Shown here piece by piece: positions 47,203 to 56,583 of a stretch of DNA of 64,000 nucleotides. This stretch comes from Strobilurus pachycystidiatus (taxonomy: Eukaryota > Basidiomycota > Agaricomycetes > Agaricales > Physalacriaceae). Each line of letters starts with the position of its first letter. Position 1 is the first letter of the stretch. The position numbers and the translations under genes were made by a program. Where the stretch lies: NCBI GenBank assembly GCA_019915135.1, contig JAHLMK010000015.1:744001-808000 (forward strand), in the 5' to 3' direction. The notes beneath the pieces were generated by a model, which was not told where the DNA came from, did no database searches, and saw nothing but the letters and a program-made list of their open reading frames with translations.

Positions 47203-49289
47203 CTACAAACATAGAACATCTACACCCTCGTTATCTGCCGTCGCCGCACGAAATTCAGGTGAGAGAGGACAGTACAGGGTACTAGCCGGGGAAGGACAAT
47301 TCGTTGCTTTCAGAGCGACGCTCTCGAACACATAGTCCCACCTCGCTCGCTTTCGACCCACATCCGCTTCCAACTCTTCAATAACATCGATGTCCAGCTT
47401 GCGTTTTTGGCTCCCCGTAACCTCCTCCGAGTGTCCCCTTGACTCTGCTTCTCCCAATGTGCTTCCTTCGGAGTCGGAGCACACCGTCTGCTCGTCTTTG
47501 GAGCCGTACGCCTCAAGTATAGCAGAGATACCTGAACTAGGCGCCTCGCACAAATCTTCGATGAGAAGCTGAAGCCATTCCGCGTCCTCTTGCCAGACCA
47601 TCAAGGGAGGTTCTGAGAGGAACGCCTGCTTCTCTCTGACAGAAATGAATCCGGAGGACGGCGACGTGAAAGTCTCCGAATTAAGGGCTCCTTGTGCAAA
47701 TGACCGAATAGCCACATCCACGAAGGTCCAAAAAAGCGCTTGTTGATCGTCTTCGAGCGTACTTGGTGGTAGTCCAGCGAGGAGGCTCCTTGGAGATCGA
47801 TACTTGGAGACGTCAGGATGCTGTTGGCTAAATTAGTTTTAAGGTTGTGCGGAAGGTACGACGGTGACAAACCTGGAAATCATCAGCGATGACTTTGCCA
47901 TCGCTTGGCCGATATAAAGGCGCCCAGTTCATGAGGACTGCATGCCCACCACGTATGCGGATGTTCGTAGGGCAGATGCGCCTATGATAAATCCCTATTT
48001 CCGCGGCTGCTTCGATGGCTGAAAATCGCCCCGTCAGCGAGGGATTGACAACAGATACAAAGGAAATACCTTGCGAAATATCCAAGACATGGCTGACAAG
48101 TTCGTCTGCATCTTTGCTCGACTCCAAAGTGTCCCCAACAACAACACAATCCAGAACCATTCGATGAACAGAGATTCCCTTTTCGCAACAAACAGTTGGG
48201 ATGTCACCACGCCACAACAAGCGAGGCACATTGGGCACAGAACCCTCCTCGAGCAGCGAATAGACGTCGGAGTGACGGTGATCATCAAGACTCTGGCGGA
48301 TGAATGAATCCAGAACTTGAACGAAACACCGACGATCCACATCATATGCATATTTCGGCTGTGTCGAGGGTCCGCGCCGACAAAAGGGAGTGTAGACGGT
48401 GGCTGGGTCTAGTGTAGGCGATAGAAGAATGAGGCGCGGCGCATCGTCGCCTGTCAGTGGCATCCGCCACATAACGTCAGGACAAGAAGCTGCCCGTACT
48501 TCGAATGGTGCTCGCCCCAAGGCCTCGCGAACTTCCTCTGCTTCGTCCCGCGGGACCGCCTCGTGATCCAAGGAGGCATCTGATCCCCTTTGGAAAGGTG
48601 TCAACCCCGAAAGTAGCGCGTAGAATTGCTCAAGGGGCGCGGCATCACTGGTGTAGTCAATGGGAGGGGAAACGAGGGCCTGCATTCTATCCCAGCGAAT
48701 TAGTCGGGCCTTGGAACCGAATATTGCGACGGTGAAGAGGTGGTGGCGGGATTGCGACGCGAAGATTCGGCCAGCATGTGCTATCAGGTCACCGAGAAGA
48801 TGCAGTGCTTCTGGATTCGAGGCTATATCGAGGCGACGGGAAGTTGAGTTTGCAGATGAGGTAAGTGCCGGGTCAGCGAGAAAGGGATCCGGCGCTTCGC
48901 TTGCTATGTAGACGAAGCTTTCGACGTCGGCGAAGGTGTCGAAGGAAGAGAGATGAGGAGTAAGAGCAATGATGGGGTGGGTAATGCGTCCTTGTCGATT
49001 GGTACGAGGCGACAAGCCAGGAAGTTGGTTTACTAGATTCATCTGCGAGGACGTTGAGTGTAGGCCTCTACAAGAGATGACGGTGTCGTACATATGAGTT
49101 GAGCGTATCTTCTTTGTGGCACCCATTGAAATCAAAAGACAATGTCGGCAGGGAGCGACCATTGCATGCAACTCGTAGGGGTTCAAGAAACTCTGCCGTA
49201 GTGGTAGCATACCAGCGACAGAGTTCTCGCGACCGAAGGGCAAGACCGACGAGGGCAGCGCGAATGTCAGTGTAGTTCGTCGTCTCCAT
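47203..49289 (-). CDS. FunK1-type protein kinase-like protein, likely catalytically degenerate
   Basis: A three- or four-exon gene starting at ATG 49289 (METTNYTDIRAAL). An intron of about 49 nt (donor GTACGA, acceptor CTCGCAG) joins NSY to MNLVNQLPGLSP. The FunK1 hallmarks follow: VESFVYIASEAPDPFLADP, SSANSTSRRLDIA, FASQSRHHLFTVAIFGSKAR, LIRWDRMQALVS and DVYSLLEEGSVPNVPRLLW. After introns the catalytic loop reads YHRRICPTNIRIRG and the metal-site segment HAVLMNWAPLY. FunK1 proteins usually show HRD and a DWD-type motif there; in this copy the catalytic Asp is Arg and the second Asp is Asn. The tail (HPDVSKYRSPRSLLAG onward) ends in an acidic, Ser-rich region with a KRKLDID basic patch and a final KRARWDY, stop at 47203. 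The family is expanded in agaricomycetes; function unknown. Confidence 0.82.
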
Positions 49290-50322
49290 GATGCGTTGGT
49301 ATGATGAGGGAGAGTGGTGGGGAATGGTGGCATATATCTGATCGCAACAGGACCAGCCACAGCTAAGTCACGAGTAGCTGTGTGCACAGGCTGCACGTAA
49401 ATGATGTCGATCACGAACAATGGATGCGCGTGGATAGATCCGTATATGGCGAAGAGAGGCGGTATCGGGGTGGCTTCTTGTCCTGAACGGGCAGACAATG
49501 AAGGCGGGAGAATGGATCAATATCAAAGGGAAAAGCGCGATCCCGATTTTGAAAGGCCAATGACTATTACTATGAGGGCGTTCATAGTACCGGCCTTTCC
49601 CTACGCTATCGAACAGGCCGGTACTTGGACCGTTAGACGTGTCCGCCAATGGTGTTCGCGCGCCACGTCCGACTCCACCGTCCCGGCTACCATTTCCGTC
49701 GCTTAATGGCCCTACAGTCGTCGCGTTACGGGCATGCGGGACCGACCATGTTCCTTTCAGCACCCCGGAGAAGGGACTATCGGGTAGTGCGCCGCCGATC
49801 GTCCTCCAGATCATGTAGTCGTGAACAGCCGAAATCACCACCCACCCGACATCATACCGGTGCGTTAAGTTCACTCTACAAACTGTTAGAGCGACTGGAA
49901 AGATTTGGAGAGGGGCTGTGGACGTACGAGCAACGCCACATTTCCGGCTCCCTATGCTCAATGATGGCACCCTTGATCCTGCATTACTCTTTTCGACTTC
50001 TTCTTGTCTCTCCACGTGGTGGCTACAGATGGGAGTTACAAGGGTCCTCAAGCGCCTGCTGCCGCTTTCCAGTGGACTCATGGAAGGAGTCTCGGAGAGA
50101 AGATACATAACTGTACAGCCACTTTCGTAGTCAATAATAATATTTACAAACTTGCGCGTAAATCCTCATTCACCTCAAAGACCCGAGTTCAGGCCCTCTT
50201 GCTTCGTGAAAGGCTATACAGAGCTATATTCCTGCAATATTCTTAGGTTACATGATAAACGATGCACTGTAGAAGGAGTCCGTGAAATGATGGTGGTATA
50301 TGAGCGCATTGTACGCGTACTT
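49290..50322. other. Intergenic stretch of about 1 kb
   Basis: Lies between the start of the FunK1-like gene and the 3' end of family A copy F. A 246-codon open frame on the minus strand (49368-50108) exists but has no domain signature and is rich in Arg, Ser and His, as chance frames in GC-balanced DNA often are. It probably contains the FunK1 promoter. Confidence 0.4.
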
Positions 50323-51097
50323 TCACACAGGAGATGAAAGCCATGTCACAAACACCAGTACATGCATGGCATAACCAAGTGCTCCCATAGTCAACCATTC
50401 ATCATGCGTCAAATCCTGCAGCCGCTTTTGACAGATCATCTCAATCTCATCCCCAGAGAACGCGCTGAAATTTTCGAGAATATGCACGCGAGCCGCACTT
50501 TGGTGTGATACAGACTCTTCACGGAACCCTCAGGCATGACCTTCACCTTATCGAACTTGGCCCGGACTTTATCTCGCAGTGGCTCCAAATCCTCCAGCTG
50601 AAGCCGCTCGCTTGGCGTCACCTTGAATGTCTGCTTGACCTTCTGCGCCATTACCCATTCGCATACAAGCACGAACCCCTCAAAGTAAGCCATGGTCTCG
50701 TCAAACGAAGTGAAGTCCGTGGTAGCGAATGCGTTCCTGTCGATATGACAGTAGGTTTTACATGCCGCATAGAGAAGGCACCTGAGGGGGCCATCCCGGT
50801 TCCAGTGGAAGGAATAATAACTGTAGCCGGCGATGGTACCGGTGGCAGCAATACACAAGCCAAGCGCAGCTAAGAAGTGCCCATCAGTTTTAACATCGGA
50901 CTCTTCCAACGGGGACTAGTATACATACCTGCAAGGGCTAGCGACTTCTTACTGAAGTTCCCATCGGCCGTGCGAAGCGCCTTTTTTCTGAGAATGTTTT
51001 CTGTTGAAAATTGGACGAACTGTCGCATGCTTGAAGCTCTACCAAAGACAGTCCGAGTCGATGCTGTCCTCTGATATAGAAGTTGACGAGACAACAT
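50323..51097 (-). pseudogene. Family A copy F, frameshifted
   Basis: ATG 51097 starts MLSRQLLYQRTASTRTVFGR, another basic, Ser/Thr-rich presequence. An intron (donor GTATGT, acceptor CTTCTTAG, about 50872-50930) joins LALA to ALGLCIAATGTIAGYSYYSF (TM), then HWNRDGPLR, TTDFTSFDETMAYFEGFVLV, RLQLEDLEPLRDKVRAKF and MPEGSVKSLYHTKVRLAC. Here the frame breaks. The expected block of the form LDxHxFLExFS appears in the next frame as HILENFSAFSGDEIEMICQ, continuing LQDLTHDEW to VTWLSSPV and a stop at 50323-50325. About ten bases relative to copies A and D are missing at about 50487-50493. Everything else is intact, so the loss is probably recent. A sequencing error cannot be excluded. Confidence 0.7.
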
Positions 51098-51614
51098 GTC
51101 GGAGCGTGCCAATCAGTGCAAGCCTAAGTCAGGCTGATTCAAGAGCGCGCTGCGCTGCGCTGAGGATGATGATGGGGAAGACCGGCTGCAGAATGCCATT
51201 GCTGACATCCATAGTTTCTGCATAAGTGTGATGGTATCATCGGCTGGAATTACGCGTCCTGGCTGCCGGACCCCAAGTGAAGAGTACGTGGTTTAGATCG
51301 TGTAAAGAGTCTCGCACGGGCAGTGTATGTTCATGCGTCTTCGCCTGATAGAGCTCTCCGGAAGAACCCACGCCTCTAACGGCAAAGGAAGGATTTTGAC
51401 AAGGGGTTTCGTAGAGACACAGCGCGCGCGCTGTAGTAGACCTATATCAAGGAGGTCATTCAATGATATAGACGTCGAAGTCGTTGAGGAGGAATCGAGG
51501 CATGGAGATTCTGTTAGTGGTCGCCGAGAATCGAGAGGTATGACTAAGGTTCGACTCAAGCGCTTGACTAAGCCGCAAGCGATTCTGTTCTATTCAGTCT
51601 TCATGAATAAGTAT

Positions 51615-52382
51615 TTACACTGGGCAGGAAACCCACGCAACGTGTATCAGCATAGTCGTACCAAAACCTATCGAGGCGGCAGCCATCCGCTCGTCCTGTG
51701 TCAATTCCTGTAGACTCTTGCTACACAGAATATCAATATCCTCCTCAGTGTACGAGCTAAAATGCTCCAAGAAGTTGTGCAGGTCCAAACACGCTATCCG
51801 CACCTTAGCGTGATAAAGACTCTTCGCTGAACCCTCTGGCATAGCGTTGAGCTTTGAGAATTGGGCCCGAACTTTATCCCGGAAGGGTTCCAGGTCCTCC
51901 AGCTGGAGACGTTCTCGTGGCGCTATACGCTTCCAAGAGCCGCGTTGTTCCCGAGCCCACTCTGAGACTAATACGCATGTCTCAAAGAAGGCCATGGTCT
52001 CCCCGAAGGAGGTGAAATCCGTCGACAGAAAGGCTGCTCGGTCGATGTGACAGTATGTCTTGAACACGACGTTGGCGACAACGACGCGTGGATTCTCTTG
52101 ATTCCAGCGCAAAGAGTAATGATTCACAACGACTGCAAGAGTGGTCGCAATGCCCAAACCAGCGACGACTAGATACTCAATGAAACTTTCTGACTCTATT
52201 ACGGTGCCGATGAACTTACCCGCGATGCGGAAAGACTTTTTGTCGAACTTCCCGTCGTCTTTGCGAAACAACCGTCCGGAAGTGATTTGTGTGGAATGAA
52301 AGCTTCTGAGATGTCGTGGGTTTACGACTCTTTCAAGTGGCCTTTGTGCTGGACCTATGGTCCAAATTTGGCGGGAGAGCAT
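51615..52382 (-). CDS. Family A protein, copy D
   Basis: About 238 residues, the best-preserved member besides copy A. ATG 52382 gives MLSRQIWTIGPAQRPLERVV, then RHLRSFHSTQITSGRLFRKD, a mitochondrial-type presequence nearly matching copy A in plan. A 51-nt intron (GTAAGT...TATCTAG) joins FRIA to VVAGLGIATTLAVVVNHYSL (TM); because it is a multiple of three with no stop, the unspliced frame is also open. The core follows: RAAFLSTDFTSFGETMAFF, ETCVLVSEWAREQRG, RLQLEDLEPFRDKVRAQF, MPEGSAKSLYHAKVRIACLD, NFLEHFSSYTEEDIDIL and VAWVSCPV. It is head-to-head with gene E copy 2, mirroring copy A and E copy 1. Function unknown; mitochondrial membrane location inferred. Confidence 0.78.
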   Translation of the reverse strand: MLSRQIWTIGPAQRPLERVVNPRHLRSFHSTQITSGRLFRKDDGKFDKKSFRIAGKFIGTVIESESFIEYLVVAGLGIATTLAVVVNHYSLRWNQENPRVVVANVVFKTYCHIDRAAFLSTDFTSFGETMAFFETCVLVSEWAREQRGSWKRIAPRERLQLEDLEPFRDKVRAQFSKLNAMPEGSAKSLYHAKVRIACLDLHNFLEHFSSYTEEDIDILCSKSLQELTQDERMAAASIGFGTTMLIHVAWVSCPV

Positions 52383-52987
52383 GTTGTTGTCGAGAGCAGA
52401 AGAATCCTCCCGGCATCAGGCCTCGGCCGGAACGCGGCCCGCGTCGTGCCGGCCGCCTGGCATATACTGGTTGCTCAAGCGCGCTCATGAGCCTTTCGAC
52501 GATTTCGTCATGCTCGGAGACGTCGCAATGTGGCAGGCGATAATGTAGACACGAAGGAAGCATAGATAGGCTGAAAATGTTATCAGGACAGCAGCGCGTT
52601 CAATTCAGTCAGACGCGACGTTTTCCTCCCGGGCCCGCGTGAATAAGAGCCCTGCTTTGTGGCGCCTGAAATAGCAACGATGAGATTTCTCGTGGACAGC
52701 ATGGTTCCTGTACGTTGCTTTGTTCCCTTGTTCAGAAAAGGTGATGCCAGAGAACAACATACCACAGTTTCTTGGATGTTCCTTGTGTTTTCTCGCGTCC
52801 TTGTTCAGACTATAGAGCACTGTGGGTGCTCATTCCCATGCTATTGTGCCAAATTGAACAATTGGAAGGAAAACAAGGAGATGTCGCCATGGCAAGACGG
52901 ATGTACGCTTGTTTGTTGTCGATGGATTTGCCATTTACGGCTATGTCTTCTACCACTTGCATCAATTGCTTCGCTCCATCTCGTTCG

Positions 52988-52994
52988 TATATAA
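52988..52994 (+). promoter_or_regulatory. TATA box of gene E copy 2
   Basis: TATATAA about 76 bases before ATG 53070, conserved with copy 1. Confidence 0.6.
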
Positions 52995-53069
52995 CCAGGG
53001 CAGAATGTGGCTGATGCACCCAGATCCCACAGCGGAAATCACCCACCATCTCTGCGAGAATATCACGAC

Positions 53070-53607
53070 ATGTCCTCCATGACCACTCTCTCCGCATCCT
53101 CGCGCAGCTCGGCCCAGGACGCGCTCGCTGCAGCAGGATACACCTTTGCACCAGAGACGACGCGCGAAAGCCGCCACGACCGTCGCATCTCCGTCGAGCT
53201 GCCCGCATACGCCGAGCACGAGGCCATGCCTCCTCCACAATACGCAGTCAAAGATGAGCCCTTGACGCTCTCGATGTATCTGTTCAAATTTGGATTCGGT
53301 GAGTACAACTCCTCCTCCATTTGAGCTTGAAGAACCGCATCCTCATTTTCACTTAGTATTCCCACTCTTCTGGATCCTCGGTGTATTCATCCTCTTTTCC
53401 CCACTACGCGCCCCAGACGCGAATGACGGCAGCGCCGGCCAATGGCTGCCCGACAAGACCGACGCTGAAAAGCAGGTCGTTATCGACAAAATCAGGAGGA
53501 CAGAGGTCAAATGGGCGCGACGATGCCTGGTTGCATTAATCGTGTTCACCCTCTTCGGCCTCGTCGCTGGCCTTTCCATCTGGGCCGCCCTCAAGGGCTA
53601 CCTATAG
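53070..53607 (+). CDS. Small two-TM membrane protein E, copy 2
   Basis: Encodes the same 159-residue protein as the copy at 29929-30466, with the same ATG, the same 58-nt intron and the same stop position. I saw no amino-acid difference downstream of the chosen start. Differences noted by eye lie in the 5' leader and within the intron. It shows the same PPQY motif, TM1 FPLFWILGVFILFSPL and TM2 ALIVFTLFGLVAGLSIWAAL. The perfect preservation of the protein and the promoter indicates either very recent duplication or gene conversion between the two copies. It is head-to-head with family A copy D. Function unknown. Confidence 0.8.
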
Positions 53608-54032
53608 TCCATCCATCCCCTCATTGCTTTGAATACTGCTGTGCATCTGTTTTCGCGCTTACCCTCCTTGACATTGTTATTTCACTCTACACGTTCTTTC
53701 CATTCATCTATGAACACTACGCCGCCGCTTTCGCATTTCACCTTCTGTATCGTCAGCTCCTCATACTATTTATTTCTGTAATGATGCCTTGTACATCTAC
53801 TTACAATTTGACACTGCGAGCTTGTGTCAACCTTGCCTCCGAATGTTCGGTGTGTTTGCCTCATGTCCATGAGAAGTCAACGGATACCCACAGTCAATCT
53901 AACCTACGTGCAAGGTCTTTCCAATAGTCCCAAAGAATAAACATAGACAGTACAACCAGAGTACAACGGACAAGAAACACCTCACCGCCTGGTAGTACTA
54001 ATATTGCGCTAAATCACAAGATGCAACAACAT

Positions 54033-56069
54033 TCACTTGTCGGAGTCGTCCGCCTGCTTCCGCCGCTCAATCGCAGCTGCTCTAGCCCAAGCCTCTTTCA
54101 GCCACGGCTCCCCATCTCTTGCGATTCTAGCTCCAAACAAACCGAAGACGCGGCGCTCGAAGGAGTCGAGGAGCTGAACGGCGCGAAGGAATATCGCGCT
54201 CCCACTCCAGCTATCCTCAGCGTAACAATCCCTCCCGTTGTCCTCGTCTTCTTGTACATTCCGATTGCTTTGATAAGTGCGATACTCCAAAAGAACGAGA
54301 GGGAACAGCAACACAAATCCGCCAAGCGACCACAAGCCTGACAAGCGAATCGCTGCACCAAGTGCGAAGGCAGGGCCGTACTGAGGTATCCACGAAGGTA
54401 ACCAGTGAGGGGAGTAGTGAGATACACTGTCCGAGTATCTTCGGGAAGCTTCCAGCAGAGACACCGAGGGACCATCAGACGTCCGATTCACTAGAATACA
54501 AGCACAGAGCACCATCACAGGGGCGTATATCCACCACGCTCTCCAATAGTTTGTGAGCGCAGCAAGGCCAACGACTCCAATGTGATACTTGAAGTTGAAG
54601 GTCGACCAAAGTGGAGTTTTGGGAGGAAGGGGGGAGGGGACGGAGAGGAAATGTGCGTTGGGCACAGGCAACGAAAGAGAGGTGGGAATGATGCGTGTGC
54701 GGATACGTTGTGCTTCCGACCATTGCACGCCGGAGGTCCTCTCCTGCAGGTGGCCGCCATAAACATGCAAGAAAAGTGTTTCATCTGAGATCTATGGACA
54801 ATTCAGATCTCGGGCCCAAAAGAAAGATGAAATGATACCCACCTCGAACGTAGATATCGTGTCCGTATTCTTCAAGAGCACTAAATGGGCGGGCGATGGC
54901 GCACTGAAGAGAAGTACGAAAAAGCGAGCGGTCGTGTATCGTATGACGAGAGTCTCTTGCTCCGCGATAGACATTGGCTTCTCGGTCAAATCTTCTTCTT
55001 CCAGACCTTCAATCAGGTCAACACAAGGATGAACACCCGAGACTTTATACTCACGACGCGCAAAGATCTTCTGCTCTCCGTTTCCTGCAACCAGCACCAC
55101 CCGTACCCTCTCCCTCATCTGGTGCAACCTCCAGCGCAAAAATCGCCCATGGGCTGCTTGGGCATACCCCTCAAGAGAGCCACTTGGGAGGTAACGAACC
55201 GTCTCCTCTTCCTTGTAGCCGTTTGACCACCAAGACGGCCGAGGATCAGGCCGTATATTCACTGACAAGCCCTTCCGATAATGCAAGACCCATGCTTGCT
55301 TCACAATTCTCGGAAAGGCAAGGAACAATCCCAGCGGAGCCGTGGCGAGAGTGCAGAGTAAGTTGTACATCGTTAGAGGGAGTGTCTTGTCAGCGGAGAG
55401 GAGGGCGGTAAGCTTGAGAGGGCCGACGTCTGAGGTGGACGAATCTGACGGCAGGTGCAGGTGCACACGGACCTTTGGCAGTCCTATGACGCCTTCCTCT
55501 GCCCAAGGCGCGTGGCCCGGCGCGCGCACAGCAACCTCGTAGAACCCGCTTCGGTCGTTGAATGGGGAAACATGGAAAGTCCGGGGGAACGTCCATGCGT
55601 AGTCGAAGCCCCGAGGCGCGGTATGGATGAAGGGAGAAGTGCCGATGTTGAGAACGTAGACGTGATTCTCGCCAAAGGTGTTGTGCACCTCCAGCACTAC
55701 ACACCCAAGACTCTCCTGCTCCCCCAGATAGCAGAAATACACCGTCAAGGGGTTGATACCCTCGTAGCCCAGAAAGCTCGGCATCGTCATCATCCAGGCG
55801 TCCCGCAGAGGCTCTTTCAGGACTCTCTCCAGCTTGTCCCAGAGGCTTGTGCCCTTTGCATCCACGAGGTACGGATCGTTTCGCAAGGCTGTCACTCTCC
55901 ACGTCGAGCCGTACCCGAAGAGCAAGCCAAGGTCGAGGTCACCGGCCTCCAATGCTTTCAATCCCAACAGCAGCGACATGGTTGGGTACACGAAGGCGTG
56001 CTTTGACTCTGCCGGGAGTAGTCGTGCATGTGTGACGGTATTCGAGAGAATGTATCCTGAGGCGCGCAT
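54033..56069 (-). CDS. DUF1365 protein with C-terminal membrane region
   Basis: A two-exon gene. ATG 56069 opens MRASGYILSNTVTHARLLPAES, matching the family start in which TVTHARxxP precedes a His/Phe-Tyr-Pro block. Next come FYCYLGEQESLGCVVLEVHN and TFGENHVYVLN, WTFPRTFHVSPFNDRSGFYE and MYNLLCTLATAPLGLFLAFPRI, the DUF1365 blocks. An intron (donor GTGGGT, acceptor CTGCAG, about 54736-54838) joins FEVG to ERTSGVQWSEAQR. The second exon adds two or three TM segments (GVVGLAALTNYWRAWWIYAP, ALGAAIRLSGLWSLGGFVLL) and a charged tail ending ADDSDK. In bacteria DUF1365 genes sit beside cyclopropane-fatty-acid synthase-like and FAD oxidase genes, suggesting lipid modification. Neither partner is present here, so that role is only an analogy. 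A further 5' exon is possible. Confidence 0.8.
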
Positions 56070-56583
56070 TGCGGATATCGTGGATGGTGGTGTAAGGGTT
56101 GATTATCGACGGCGGCTCCGAGGCGAAAGGTATAAGACACTAGCGCTGTCTAAGACAGAGCCCTCTTCGAGAGAGTGACGGTAGGCTAGGAGCTGTTGAA
56201 CTGTGTAGAGGCGTCCGTACACGGATAAATATTCCTGGACGTAGCTGTTGTGAGTGTACAGGAGATGGCTGTGCGAAAGTAAGGCTGGACATAGATGGCT
56301 GTTGCGATAGAACCTCAGGCGATGACGGCATCAGATCAGCGTCGAGCCAGTCTATCTCAGGCTTTGACAAGGCACAAGAGTCAAGACGGTGTTAGTTCTG
56401 AGAGCCAGTCTACTACGGCTGCCAGCAAAAGTTGAGAGTCTTGAGACTTATGATACAGTAAGTTATAAAAGGCGCAGAGCACAAAACGAATGGACACTGT
56501 GGGAATTGAACTTATACAAGTCGACAGCTATAGAGTACAGTAGTGAAGGGTGGACCATAGCGCAACCAGAACGGCCTTCTTCA

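Larger units (their letters stand above)
52653..53760. repeat. Right arm of the inverted duplication (partner 29775-30883)
   Basis: Matches the reverse complement of 29775-30883. The promoter, exons and intron of gene E are almost identical. The 3' flank after the stop (53608 onward) is clearly more diverged, and similarity ends by about 53760. The start at 52653 is abrupt. Confidence 0.9.

Noticed and set aside
49368..50108. 246-codon minus-strand frame upstream of the FunK1-like gene
   Set aside because: No domain, skewed towards Arg/Ser/His, and no supporting splice or start context.
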